From Larus michahellis (lineage: Eukaryota; Chordata; Aves; Charadriiformes; Laridae): a stretch of DNA of 64,000 nt. Positions 12,701 through 25,139 of this stretch are shown here, piece by piece. The DNA lies in NCBI RefSeq assembly GCF_964199755.1, contig NC_133903.1, forward strand, positions 57,604,739 to 57,668,738, read 5' to 3'. Within the stretch, counting starts at the first letter, position 1; every line of letters starts with the position of its first letter. The notes under the pieces were generated by a model that made no database searches, had not been told where the DNA came from, and saw only the letters and a program-made list of their open reading frames with translations. The position numbers and the translations under genes are program-made.

Positions 12701-15700
12701 CTTTCCGAATCAAATGGCTTTAAATCTGATCTTCTATGAAATGGATGACAGGGAAGAGAAAAAAAAAGCAGAGAAGCTTTTTCAATGTGTAAAAATCTTC
12801 CCGGGGTACAGCACACTTACCTGTTAGAACTGCATCCTCTTCCATGGCACCTTCACCTTCTCAGTGACCCTTGAGAGGAGCAAAATAAGTATTCACAAGG
12901 AAGCACCTGAAATAAATATATTTCCTCATCCCTGAAAATCATCAGTTTCAAGACAATTCGATTAACAAAATAAAACACGTGTTTGATCATAGTAGCAATG
13001 ATCTGTAAGAGCTGCATATTCACAATTTGTTTTGAACCCCCCCCCTTTTCTGTTTTCCGAGTCCTGAGGGCAGCAACTTCTGCATCGCTTGCATTTATCC
13101 CAAGTTATGCAGAAATTCTGTTAGATGCAGTTCTGATATTTGACAAGACTCCCCAAGATATTTGCATCTTAGCGAGTTGGATCAACAATAAAAAGACAAA
13201 ACTGAAAATCACTGCACATATGAAAAAGTCTTTAAAACACTGAAATCCAAGTAGTGCTTTTTTCTGTTTTGTTTATTTGAAAGTTATGCAAGTCTTTAAT
13301 GAGTTAGACCATCTTCTCCTTTGACGCAGTATGGCTGTAGTTGGTGAAACCTTGAGTAGAAAGCAAGTTGAGCTATAAACAAAATACTTTACATGGTGCA
13401 TGACAAAGTGGCTTCTGTTTTCTGATGCAGGACTGGCAGAGTTTGATCCCTGCTTATTTCTAGGCGCAGGAAGTGGTACAGTGCTTGCTCTCAGCTTCTG
13501 GAAGAGTGTTTTGACCCAGACATTTATTTTCAATTTCTATTTTCAGTTAGTTTCAAAATCTGCACTTCAATCAGAAGAGATCGATCCTTCTGAGGCAAGC
13601 AGAGCAACAGAACTTGTTTGTCACCACGTTGGTCCTCCGACCAACAAGCAGCAGAGGAGACTGCTTTGACCAAAAATGTAGGATCTGGTTTGATATTTCT
13701 AGATGCAGGAGTTTATTGCTGGAACTCGCCGCGGTTGCACTGCCACCAGCACCCCAGCACTACTGACTTGGCTCTTGATGCGGGTGGGCGCGGGCAGTAA
13801 TGCAGACTGACACCCTCTGTCTTTAGCCTCTAGACAGGCCTCTTGCAAAACGATTCTTCAGTAGTTTATTTGGCTTTTACAATGTTTGTCTAAATTAACT
13901 CTTACGTTTCCAGCATATCCGCCGGTTTTGACGAACATGCGCTGGGGACCTCACTTGTGGCCTGGCGAGGGTTTGGCGGCTGTGCTGAGGCACCGAGGCG
14001 CTGCCACAGCCACAGGCCTCAGGCGCTGGTGGCCGCGTCCCCTCCTCCAGCAGCACTGGGACACACAGGGCCCGGCACAGAACGGCCTCGCGGGTACAGC
14101 ACCAGCACCACAGCAGATTTTCCTAAGTAATAGTAAGGCTAAAAGGCAGATAATTTTGTATCGCATTGCCATGCTGCAGCATTCAGCTCTTTTAGTGCTG
14201 GAAAATTATTATGGTAACCAAAAATATGAGTGGATTATAGGATATACCCATCCCAGCTTTTTCAGAGCTAAAAATGCAAACTTTCCTGGATGAAAGTGTT
14301 ATTTAGTATTGTTGTTCCACAGGTTATGCCTTAGTGTAGCTAAGAAGGAAAGAATTCATCTTCTGCCACACAGACAGAATCAAGTGTAAGGCAAAAAAAG
14401 CCCAATTATGCTGATAGATGCAGCAGGCCGTTTCCATTGTTCTATTGTTTCCTAGGCCAGTGAGAACGCCGGTGCCGGTACCTTTTCTCTTCTCCTGGAT
14501 GTGTTTCGTTCTAGGTCTGTATTTTGCTAGATTAGCGGGGAGATTAAAAAGATACATGACATCTTTGCTGTTTGAGAAGAGTGTTGAATATCCCTCATGA
14601 AGCCTTGCTTAGTTCTGTCCTGCTGCTTAAGGGCCTTGTTGCAAACACACAGAAGTTGAAGACAGCAGAGAGAGTATTCCTAACGAGGGGAGTAACGCTC
14701 CTTCTGAACTCAGGCTTAGGACCTCAGGGCTTAAATCTTTGTTTCTAAAGTGATGCAATAATCTCCAAATAGTTCCTAAGCATTTTACAAATACAGCTCT
14801 GTGTGTAAGGCCATCATCCAGAAATGCAACACTTGCTCTTCCCCAAAGGTGCATCAAGGGGACCAGGCGTTTGGCGTCCAGCCTGGCCATACGGCATCCG
14901 TGGAGTAGCGAGGGTGGTAAAGGGCAGCAGGTTTCCAATCTAAACTTGCCCTAGAACCAGGAAATCCCTTCTTTGTCCATTCAGAACATCCTGGTTTTGA
15001 GGGATAAATGGTGTGTCAGTTACGTTTGGTTTTTTTCCTAGAGTTTAAGTCTTGTATTTCCAAATATACTCCCCTGACGTGACAAATACGACAGTGATTT
15101 CGGAATCAGTGCTGCCTCCTGACCTGCTGTCATCAAATGAGGTGACACAACAGAAGTCTTCTGAGGTCTCACCTCTTCTCACCAGGCTGCTGGTGCAATA
15201 TGGTGCCCTCGCACAGGCTGTTGATCCCTCCCTCCTTGTTAAAAACTGGGTAAATCAATTTGATGAGGACAACCACAGTGTATTAATATGAAAGGTACAT
15301 CATAATCTTATATATATGCATGTGCGTGTGCTTTTCATTTGTTTTGTTCTTTAAAGCGTACTAACTTCATATGTTACCTATAGCTGTCAAACATTTAAGT
15401 TAAACAAAAATAACAACACAGTAAGCATTTACTCCTTTGGTTGAACCAGTTGCCTGAAGTGCGATGTAAGACGTGTGAGCCTTACAGTGTTTAATCATTA
15501 CCAGGGTTAGCAGCCCTGTGTTTTACAGGTGGGGTAACCAAAACCAAGTCGAATGTTTGACTCTCCATCCCTCATTTGTCCCCCTTCCAGCACTCGTCTT
15601 TTCTCTTCTGCTCCCTCTAATTTCTCCCTCCCCCCCCGAGCATGCAGCAAATCAGCAGTAGTCCTGGGAAAAGCCTTCACAGCTTCCCTTTCTGCCTGCA

Positions 15701-18700
15701 AATTGCACATTCCTCTCTTCACACAACCCTCCCTGGACTTCTTCCCCACCCCTCTCATTTTTTCCTCCTGGGCAGATACGTGATTATCAGCTCTCTTTCA
15801 GACATTGCTGTCTTGGGGGGGCCTTTTCCTTGTGCTTTTTTTTTTTTTTTTTTTAAACCCTCTCACATCTCAACAGGAACCAACCCCCCCCTCCCCTGCC
15901 CCGAATGATCTAACAGCTGCTGTCACAAACCGCACCAATATTATTTCCCAGGTTGACCTCATGGAAAAAAGCTGTCTCCTGCTCCAAACCTCCTACAAAC
16001 AAAGTTTATTACCAAAATATGGTAAATCTAGAAAAAGTAACAGTACACCAGTATATAAAAAAGTTACACATTTTTCTTATTTTAAAATTAAGCTTGCATT
16101 TGAAAGACAGCTACTCCATTAAAAAAGTCACACAAGGAAATGTTTGATTTATTTTCTTTTATGTGAGTTAGCAGGTCATCTGAGAAAGCCAACCATAAAA
16201 AAAAATCATTTAACTGAGATGTAAACTGTAGTTTGCTGAATGCAGAAACAACTACCAGCTACCTTTTTTACTATTTTCAGAAATAACCAGCAGAAATACC
16301 AGCATTCCTATAACATGGACACCGGCACTTAACCAAAATATGATTTTAAGACCAAAATTGACAGAAACCTTACCTTTCAATACCATTTTGGTCTTCAGTG
16401 TGTCTGCAGGAATTGGTACAGGCTTCATGGTAGTGGGCCGAGATGCTCAGAGGGGCTCCACGGGGATGTTCAAACCTGCAGTTACAAGTTTCTTGTCACG
16501 ACATCAGTTCAGAGTTGCCACCTCTGAACACCAAGAGCCACTAACATTAAACTCACAAAGATAACGTGTACCTTTTTAAGCTCCAGTGACCCAGCACCAC
16601 TGCAGCTGAGTGTTATACTATGTTTTGTTAAACTGTTTTGGACCATTGTTAGTGTTCTCACAAAATAAATAGCCCACTTGTGAGAGTCATCATACCAAGA
16701 GGATGATGATATTTAAGTACTTAGTATTTCTGTAAGAAACTGGAACTGCATAAACTAAAAAAAACCAAAACCAACTAAATGAAAAAAAAAAACCCTTTTG
16801 ACATAATCATTTGGAGCAAATTAAGCACACAACCTTCTCCTGAGGCTGCTTCTCCTCTGTTCCAAACTTGGACTCTTTCAGGCTGCACCATTAAAATAGA
16901 TCACCCGCAGAGCCCAGCCAAACCAACAGAAATGAGAACTTGGGACCTGATGAAATGAAAGTTGATTCAAGACAGGAAATTGAGTTGGTCAGATGTGTTG
17001 AAAATGATGGCAACCAGAAACTACATTATGAAGCTCTGTACAAAATCACCCCTTCCTTCCCCTCACCATCTGCAGACGTGTGGAGTTGCAAAGTAGCACA
17101 TGCCCATTCTTAGAAGAAAATGCCCCAACAGCACCGACCATCTGCAGAGACATCACAGGTGGTAGACATCAAACACTGGCCAGGAGAAGAGCAGAAACAT
17201 TCTCATCCAGTATTTATGACGAGGGTCTGTTTCATTATAGCGGGTCCGTTATGTTACCATTTTCTTCTTCAGCAGAAGCAACAAACCTTGCAAAAGAAGT
17301 GGGAGCCCTAGAAAAGAGCGGAGCTCAGGCTGCCAGTACGCGAGAGAAAACTCAGGCGAGGTTATGAATTCATCTGGATGGGGATTAAAGTTTCTATGGC
17401 GTGCAGCCAGCGCTAGATTTAAACGTAATATGCATGGCAAGAAAACCATGTGAGATATAAAACACATCAGTCTGAAAACACATTTAAAAGGAGGCAAGAA
17501 AGCATTCTTGTTAGTAAGCCTGAAATTTTCTGAAGGAGAACAATATAACTAATAGCTGCAGTCAGCTCCAACAGACCATGTGTGTTAACAGGAGACACCA
17601 ATGTAGTTTAAAAAAGAATAAATCCAGATTTAATTAAAATAACTATGTACATATGAGACACATAGTAAAGGTCGTCTATGCTCCAAAAGCCCCTTAAAAT
17701 AACTTTTATATTACAAATGTGTCTTCCAGCATCTGGGTACACCATGATAGATTCTGCAGGGCTATACACGATCACCCAAATTCAGACAATGATATTGTCC
17801 TTTAACATACACAGCGCTCTACCATTATTGTTGTTGTTTATTGCAATGGCGAGAATTGAGCTTTGCAGAACAAAAAAGCATGCAGGGTTTGCTTGCCAAA
17901 TTTGCGTCCGATCAAACATTAAAAAAAAAAAAAGAAAGAAAAAAATATGCTTTCACGAGGTTTTACTGTAAAAGAGCAGTGTCTCAGCTCTTCCAAGCAG
18001 CTGTTCTCTCCCAGGCCAGTACCGCTGCCTGTGCCGCATGGTCCCTGGCAGCCCAAGGAACACCCGTGTCCCTCTGAGGATCGCTTTTACAGCTCACCTT
18101 TCACTGTTTAGTTTGGGATGAAATTTCCCACATGTAAGACTTCCGGGCTGAGCCATTCTCCTCCCTGTACGTGTTTGCCTTGTCACAACTCTACATTGTC
18201 ACCCCTCCCGGGGCACGGCAGAGCTGTGCAGGTACCACCGCCCGCAGCGGACAGGCAGCACAAACCCACCAACACTGAGGGTGTTTAACCCTCCCCAAGA
18301 AATACTGTCCTGTGGTGTAAGCCTGATAACACTGGCCATTTTCCCTTAATACATGCTGCAACTCTGAATGCAGAGCTCCTGCGTGCCCCGTGAGCGTGAG
18401 TGCACCGATGTGCTGTTCAGCCAGCGGATCCCAGCCATCCAGCCCTACTGTCCCCAGTGAAGCTTTTCCAGCTGTCACCTCCTCCCACCACTGGTCCCAT
18501 CCTGCCCAAGATGACAGCAATGCCCAAAACTGTTGGCGTCACAGCTTTTTCTGCTAATTCAAAAACTTTATCTCAAGGTTGCATTGCAGCGACGGCTGAA
18601 TGCCAGAAGCATCCTCGAACAAGGCTCCCCACATACGGAACGACTCACAACACACAATACCTTCGCGACTGCCCTCCAGCCCGTTCTCCCTTTGTCCTGC

Positions 18701-19110
18701 CTCCACAGAACTGCTCCAGAGCTGCCTCTGCTGAAACCCACCCGCATCTCTGGAAAGATTTTGCATTGGTTTTGGTTGTTTTCTTTTTTTTTTCCCCCTC
18801 ATCAGCCAGAAAAACATACTGCAGGCAGTTGCTGTCCCCTACTTGTCACATGGGCCAGTGGCCAGACCAGAACTCTGGCCTGATCCCGCTCCAGCCGTGA
18901 TTTCAGCGTTTCCCAGGAAAGCTGAGTCAACCCGCGGTGTGCAGGGAAAGTTTTGTTGCCCTCGCATGAAGACGGGAGAAAAATATGGCTTTTAGCGACT
19001 CTCCTAAAATCAAAAAGAGATTTCCACTGAATTCCGAGGTGTGAATTTGGCTGATTTAAAATACACCTTGGGTATAAGAAGATCTCAAAACAGGTTCAGT
19101 CCAAAAAGTC
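6745..19110. other. Intergenic region, no supported gene
   Basis: About 12 kb between the LHX8 poly(A) site and a CR1 element. Open frames here are short, mostly low-complexity or lacking protein-like conservation. Visible contents are homopolymer tracts (C-runs near 10838 and 13027, T-run near 15838, A-rich tract near 17921), a CpG-containing GC-rich patch at 13920-14110, another GC-rich patch at 11190-11420, and a possible MIR remnant near 15500. The open frame 15052-15291 is the most protein-like and is discussed as a finding. LHX8 enhancers could lie here, but sequence alone does not show them. Confidence 0.6.
15500..15560 (-). mobile_element. Possible MIR-type SINE remnant
   Basis: The stretch around gttttacaggtggggtaacc resembles the MIR core read in reverse orientation (family motif ttttacagatgaggaaactg). 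It is short and diverged, so this is a weak call made by eye. Confidence 0.3.
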
Positions 19111-19894
19111 ATGTTTTATTACCTCATGAAGTTCAACCAAGTCAAGTGCAAGGTCCTGCACGTGCGTCAGGGCAATCCCAAGTACAAATCCAGGCTGGGC
19201 AGAAAATGGATTGAGAGCAGCCCTGGGGAGAAGGACCTGGGGGTGTTGGTGGACAAGAAGCTCCACACACCCCAGCAATGTGCACTGGCAGTCCAGAAAC
19301 CCCCCCGCAGCCTGGGCTGCATCCCCAGCAGCGTGGGCAGCAGGGCGAGGGGGGGATTCTGCCCCTCTGCGAGACCCCCCTGCAGCGCTGCCTCCAGCCC
19401 TGGGGCATCAACAGCAGAAGGACACGGAGCTGTTGGAGCGGGGCCAGAGGAGGCCCCGGAGATGCTGGGAGGGCTGGAGCCCCTCTGCTGGGAGGACAGG
19501 CTGGGAGAGCTGGGGGGGTTCAGCCTGGAGAAGAGAAGGCTCCGCGGAGACCTTCCAGCCCCTGCCAGGCCCTCAAGGGGCTCCAGGAAAGCTGGGCAGG
19601 GACTCTGGAGCAGGGAGGGGAGCCATGGGACGAGGGGGAAGGGTTTAAAACTGGAAGAGGGGAGATTTAGAGGAGATATTGGGAAGAAATTGTTGGCTGT
19701 GAGGGCGGTGAGCCCCTGGGCCAGGTTGCCCAGAGAAGCTGTGGCTGCCCCATCCCTGGAGGGGTTCAAGGCCAGGTTGGACGGGGCTTGGAGCAACCTG
19801 GGCTGGTGGGAGGTGTCCCTGCCCAGGGCAGGGGGTGCCACTGGGGGGGCTTTATGGTCCCTTCCAACCCAAACCATTCTGTGATTCTGTGATT
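19111..19894 (+). mobile_element. 5'-truncated CR1 LINE, with the end of the reverse transcriptase ORF and the 3' end
   Basis: CR1 is the dominant avian non-LTR retrotransposon; it inserts by target-primed reverse transcription and is usually truncated at its 5' end. The copy starts in the C-terminal part of ORF2, with the recognisable segment KCKVLHV...WIESSPGEKDLGVLVDKKL around 19130-19270. It continues through the characteristic FSLEKRRLRGDL segment near 19520-19556 and SLEGFKARLDGAWSNL near 19750-19800. It ends in cattctgtgattctgtgatt, the CR1 3' octamer repeat. The middle part (about 19340-19450) no longer matches in one frame, which points to small indels, so the copy is dead. It is markedly GC-richer than its surroundings. 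Confidence 0.93.
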
Positions 19895-20110
19895 ATTACG
19901 TTTAATTGTGTTTATTATTACATTTATTATTTATAACAGCCTGCCCTCTACTGCCCTGCGCTGCCGCGCACCCTATTGCCCTGGGCTGGGGGGGGATCCT
20001 GAGGCGGGGGGGGAATCACAGGGCCAGGGGGGATCCTGGCCCGGTGGAGGCTCCATGCAGCCACAGCGGCCTGGGCCTGGTGCGTCGCTCATCACAGACA
20101 CGTGCACCCG
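19895..20110. other. G/C-rich spacer between the CR1 element and the SLC44A5 3' end
   Basis: After an AT-rich stretch to about 19935 comes a G-rich block with several runs of 7-8 G (19987-20030). On the - strand it lies just beyond the inferred SLC44A5 poly(A) site. It could form G-quadruplexes on the + strand. No coding evidence. Confidence 0.5.
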
Positions 20111-20126
20111 GTTTGGTATCGAAATC

Positions 20127-20132
20127 TTTATT
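20127..20132 (-). promoter_or_regulatory. SLC44A5: Candidate distal SLC44A5 poly(A) signal
   Basis: Read on the - strand, AATAAA is followed 15-35 bases later by a GT-rich element (gggtgcacgtgtctgtgatg), the classic layout of a cleavage and polyadenylation site. It sits exactly where the AT-rich tract ends. Confidence 0.55.
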
Positions 20133-21499
20133 AGAACAATCCCCAAGAGCTGCAAAACAGTGAAGTAACAACAAAATTAAATATTAAACACTTTAGTTAT
20201 CAAAGATATTTAAACAGTACGTTCCTATTTCTGCATAGCAGAAGCAAACAGGTTTTAGAGCTCAAATGGTCATGCTCGTGTTAATTTGGTTTTGGTAAGA
20301 TAGTAATATAACCTTAATAATCACATTAATGAAACAGTAACCTCCCTTCCATCTCTTAAACCTTAAAGAGCCTTTTTTCTGATTTTACAACTCACTATTT
20401 GGGACAAGTACATGTGGGCTTTTTGTAGCATAGGGTAACAGACAATTTTAATATTAGTAGCACTAGTGTTACTTAAACATGAAGAAACAGTTATCTTTCT
20501 AATTTGATTACATCGTAGTACAAATTATATATTACCTCGAAAACCATTGCCTGTATCAAAAGTTAAAAAATTTAGAATAATTTATAAAACACTTCCAGAA
20601 TATCAAATTATCAGTCTTGAAATGAAGAATGAACTCTATGCTTATGAACATGCAAATAGGTGTATTACAGTAATATACTATGTATTTGCTAGCTTTTTTC
20701 CTTCTGTTTTAAGTAGCAAGAGCCCAGTTCTCCCCGCAGTTACACCGGTGCAAGAAGTACGATCGTTGTAACTGGAAGAAGAACAGGCCCTATGCAGAAG
20801 TTCACTACGCCATAAATTAAAGCTATAAAAAAAATAATCTAGTACTAAAAATGGAACAGTCTTGCATTGCTTTTATTTCATTATTTGCAACACCACAATT
20901 GTCATGTTTTCTCCCAGACCCCACAGGCTACTTTCATCATCTGACAACAGCAAGAGGGAAATTGCGTGCGCCGCACCGTGCAGTTCAAACACATCTGGCA
21001 GCTTGTCTACCATTCATTTTACAGCAGCTGATTTGAAATAAAGAGAGTATTGTTTTTCCTATCTAGCCTTTTCTGGTTTATAGTCTACACGGTGTGAATA
21101 AACTTCAAAACATAAGCCAGGTACAGCAATAGCCAGTAAGGCACTTTGTCAGGGAGGACACGGCTGTCCGGGCTGAGCAACTGGCCAAAGGGAGACATTC
21201 CACATTTCCGAACACAGTCAGTCTATTCTTCATAATCCGTCTCTGATAACCCAGTTTCAGAAGAACACTTACTGACTGTCCCAGAATCAGCTTGACATTG
21301 CGTCCGCCAAAATCTTTTTTCCTGTTCTACAGCAGAACATGCAACAGTAAAATATTTCATACTTTTAAATCCTAATGTTCAAAAGACCATTCAGCATCCT
21401 CGTAACACCCAAGAGACAGCTTCTGAATCATACTTGGAAAAAAACCAAAACCCTCAGCATAAGAAATGATCCCATCTTTCTTGTTTCTTTGTTTTGTTT

Positions 21500-21560
21500 C
21501 TGGGGTCACTTTTTTCCTTTTCTTTTTTTCTTTTTTTTTTTCTTTTTTTTTTTTTTTTTA
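21500..21560. repeat. Pyrimidine-rich low-complexity tract
   Basis: T-rich tract with scattered C on the + strand, the longest run about 18 T. On the - strand it is an A/G tract; any Lys/Arg-rich translation is an artefact. Confidence 0.9.
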
Positions 21561-23745
21561 CAAAATTTGAAGGCTTGACATTAAAACTTTGGTCTAAAAC
21601 ATCCATTAATATGCTGTAGGGAGACACAATGCATCCAACCAGAACTAAACCAAACGTGATTGCGTGGATGTGGTAATGGGTGTTTTCTGCTGTTTCTTGG
21701 TTTCTACATTCTGCATGTTCAGGATCCTCTAAAGAGCCCTTTCTGTCAGGTAGAAGGGTCTTTCTGCAGAGCCACCCTGCCCTCCCGGCACCTCTCACGG
21801 AGGTGCTCACTTCCAGCGTCCCTCACCCCCCCAGCACGGGACAACCATTGGCCCCTTGTCCCTTCTGTCACTGGCACGGACAACCACCCGCCGGTTGTCC
21901 CACCTGTCCCCAGGCCATCCTGTGCTGCCTGGAACGTGTGGGAATTTGGTCCCCCACTCCCGCGGGCTCAGGAGCAAAGCACGTATGACAGATTTTAGTA
22001 TGTTATAGATATGACATATTTTACCGTGTTATAGATGGCCGCATGTTCCACTCCCTAAAGTGAAGAATGGAATTTTAAATTTTTATATTAAACCAAGCAA
22101 CAAAATAAATGTCCAAATCCCTAAACGTCGCTACTGGTACCTCCTCTGTGGTGTAAGTCTGCAGACTCCGGCCCACAGGATTAGTTAGGAACCATTATAA
22201 GTTAGTCTTAAAATATTTTAAGTGATTCTTTCCCAAGTAAATATTTGCATTAATTTCTACTTAATTCATTAATAGCAATTTGTTTTTTAAAAGCCAATTT
22301 TAATATTAAATCATTATGATTTATTTGTTCAATTTATCGATCACAAAATCTACATGGTATTGCTTTGTATTTTCACAGTTGTCATAATTATATCCTTAAG
22401 AAAATGGCTTTTAAATTTTCTCCTCAGAAATGATGATCACTTACATTCTAAATAATTTCACAAAATAGTGAGTGGAGCAAATTTATACATATATATATTT
22501 TTACTGTATATAAATAATAATACAATTTAAAACTTTCACTTTTAGAAATTCCTTTAGTAAATGCATAGGTTTGTTACAAAAGTCTTCTAATCAAATAACT
22601 GTATACTATTTCTATTGTGTTTTATTCCTAGTAAAATCTATGGTTACATTCATATGATAAAAAAAGCACGCTGTATTCAGAAATACGCTTTTTCAGTTGA
22701 GCTCCCAGTAAGACACTCAAGTCCAGTAGAAATACAGATTAACTCAATGCAGTTTCTTTAGCTGCAAACTAATCACACAGTGGTATGTTTTTAAAAAAAA
22801 AAAAGGTTTAGCACATGGACTGCAATCAGACCAGCAGCTTTTTTGATCACAGAATGGCGACACAAACCCCAAAAAGTTACTGCCTTAACTCTCAGAAGAG
22901 ATCAGAATAATGGGGGCTTGTATATTCAATGCCATGCCCACAGTGAGAAAAGAAGGACGATGGTGATGAAAAACTTCACCAGCCAAGAGTCTGATTTTTC
23001 TTCCGAAGGTGGGTTTCTCAGCCCTTTCTGAAAGTCAGGTTTCCTCTGGGGTATCTCACGAGGGTTTATCAAAAACTGAAGCTGCCCACAATCAGTAGTT
23101 AGGTTTGACACTGTACGCCCTTGTTTTAGATTATTTGAATCCTAAACTGAACCACTCACTCCTGCCTCTGGGGAAAGGGCTGCGGTGCCTGCTGGGTCAC
23201 AGCGAATGTGTGCGAGTGTCCTGTCACCTGCCCTCGGCTCCCAGGACTTCAAGATCCCACCGTGCCCATGACTGCAGGCACAAGGGTGGTGACCCCTTGT
23301 GCATCAAGGTGACCCCAGAGCTGTTGCCTGAAGGACAGTGTTTCTGCCTCTCTAGTGCAGTCATCACAAACTGGAGCCGTAAGTTGGAGAGCAAAATCAC
23401 TTTGGCATGTGGATCATCAGTAAATTTTCCCCAGAAACTTGCATTCAGATCATCTGGAAAAGAATTTGCCTTTCTCTTTGAGACACCAACAGACTCCTGG
23501 AGCTAGAAGAGTATTTCCAGGCACTGAGCTCCTGCAGCAGGTCTGGCAGAGGTCTGGCACGTGCCACTCCTGGGAAGCGGACAGTAATGGAACACCTTGC
23601 TCAGTGCGGTGGAATCCATGAAAACTAGGGGCAGGCCTCAGTATGGCTGGGTCCTTGGGCATCCATGAGACTAATAAATTAAAACCTTTTCAGCTCAGCT
23701 CACGGCACTACCAGACTTGAGAAGTACTCGTGTGTAAGAGTTTCT

Positions 23746-23791
23746 CCATGAGCAGAGCTGTTGCTCACCTCAGTGACAGCTCTGCTCATGG
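23746..23791. repeat. 16-bp perfect inverted repeat with a 14-base loop
   Basis: The arms are ccatgagcagagctgt (23746-23761) and its exact reverse complement (23776-23791). Inside the loop, CAC can pair with GTG. The outer flanks can add a few pairs around a one-base bulge. It lies within the inferred SLC44A5 3' UTR. Confidence 0.9.
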
Positions 23792-25026
23792 GAGGGCCAC
23801 AAAACTGAACAGAATGTTAATGTAGTTTCTAACAATAGATTTTGTACTAATCACTGGGCAAATTCAATAATCAAAAAGCAAACTAAATCTTTAGGAGCAT
23901 CTTTCAGTAACTAAATAATTCATCCTGCATCATGAGAAGACTCAAGTTCAGTGTCTTAACGCCTTTCTGCGTGAGCCACGGGGAGCCTGGAGACCCGCAG
24001 AAAGAGCAGAGCTGGCCTCAGGCCCGCACGGTCAGTGCCACGCTGGCTAAGCAGCCCTTCCGAGCTGGAAGCATTCCTTGTGCGCGTGTATGGCCAAGAC
24101 TTTCTTCCAAGGAAAAAAAGACTGCATTTGGTTTTCCTTTCAATGAAGCTCAACTTCCTCATAATGTAGAACACAATCAGAGACTCGTTAGAGACAGGGG
24201 GATATTAACACAAGTGCATCTCACTTAGACATCAGCTAAAAACGATACATTCACCATCTTGTACCAGATGAAACCTCATTTGTGTGAACCACAAATCACT
24301 TCAAGTGCAGTGGGACCTTCTCTCGGTCGCATCATCTTTTAAGCACAACTCACAGAAAACGTCACTTTAAGCAGTATCAACTATTGTCTTCTCTGACTGC
24401 CGCCTTTGGGAACTGCAGGTACCACCATTTCTTAAAAGACGCAGTTGTGGGTGTGATTAAAATATCACTACATTTTTCAGTGTAGGGAATCATTAATGCA
24501 TGTATAATCACAGTTTAAATAGCTGGGAACCAGCTTGTACAAAAAAATACAATCATAGCACCATATTTACAAATTTAGTACCATCTCCTGGTTAACTAGA
24601 GAGTCTCAAACTATCTTTTTATGGCTAATTAGGTTATATGTTAGTGCTTTCAAAAAATCGCCTGAATTTCTTTTACAAATATACACTTATAAAAAGAAAC
24701 ATTATCAAAACTGCTGTCATCTAAGGCAGCAACTTGCGTTACAAAAGTTATTAAAACATCATTATAGGCTTAAAAAAGCTTCAAATTTACATTTTCCTTT
24801 TCACAGGCACTCTATAAACTAAAACGTGGCCTTGTTTTCACAGCTGTTAGTTTAAGCATTTAAACTAGTTAAATGTTACCAATGTTGCTCATTTTTTTAG
24901 ATATAAGCAAAAGGAAAAAAGAATCACCCATTAACCAGAAGCATCATTTACAGTTTTTACTTTTGCCTACTTTATACATGTTTTGCTTAGAAGTGACACT
25001 GTTTTGATGTTGAGGTTTAGTGTCTG

Positions 25027-25139
25027 TTATCCCACTGCCTTCTTAGGGCTTAGTTCCTTCTTCCCTAGAATTCGGTGAAGGCTAGCTGACATGAAGTAGG
25101 GTTTTGCTGTAGATCCATCATTTCTTTCCAGGTCTTCAC
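25027..25139 (-). CDS. SLC44A5: SLC44A5 terminal coding exon and stop
   Basis: Acceptor aaattcag, 113 bp, TAA at 25027-25029. Encodes the cytosolic [20 protein letters not shown] and a basic end finishing [14 protein letters not shown] is conserved across CTL proteins; the end varies between members. Confidence 0.96.

Larger units (their letters stand above)
20112..25026 (-). other. SLC44A5: Inferred long 3' UTR of SLC44A5
   Basis: This tract lies between the SLC44A5 stop and the best poly(A) site on the - strand. It is AT-rich, nearly free of recognisable transposons and without open frames that look coding, and base composition switches sharply to GC-rich just below 20115. Those features suit a long 3' UTR, but extent is inferred, not shown. 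Other AATAAA-type signals (tttatt on the + strand, for example near 22319 and 22621) could give shorter transcripts. A long pyrimidine tract lies at 21500-21560 and a strong hairpin at 23746-23791. Confidence 0.45.

Noticed and set aside
13886..14293. 135-codon + strand open frame
   Set aside because: Its first part is CpG-rich sequence with open frames on both strands. No protein-like pattern or neighbouring exon was found.
18400..18900. 166-codon + strand open frame in the intergenic region
   Set aside because: Composition is Thr/Pro/Ser-rich with a Phe run from a T-tract. Overlapping frames on both strands are equally open, which points to chance in a stop-poor segment.
19167..19877. Long - strand open frame (236 codons) opposite the CR1 element
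   Set aside because: It is the antisense shadow of the CR1 ORF2 and 3' region, which is GC-rich and stop-poor on both strands.
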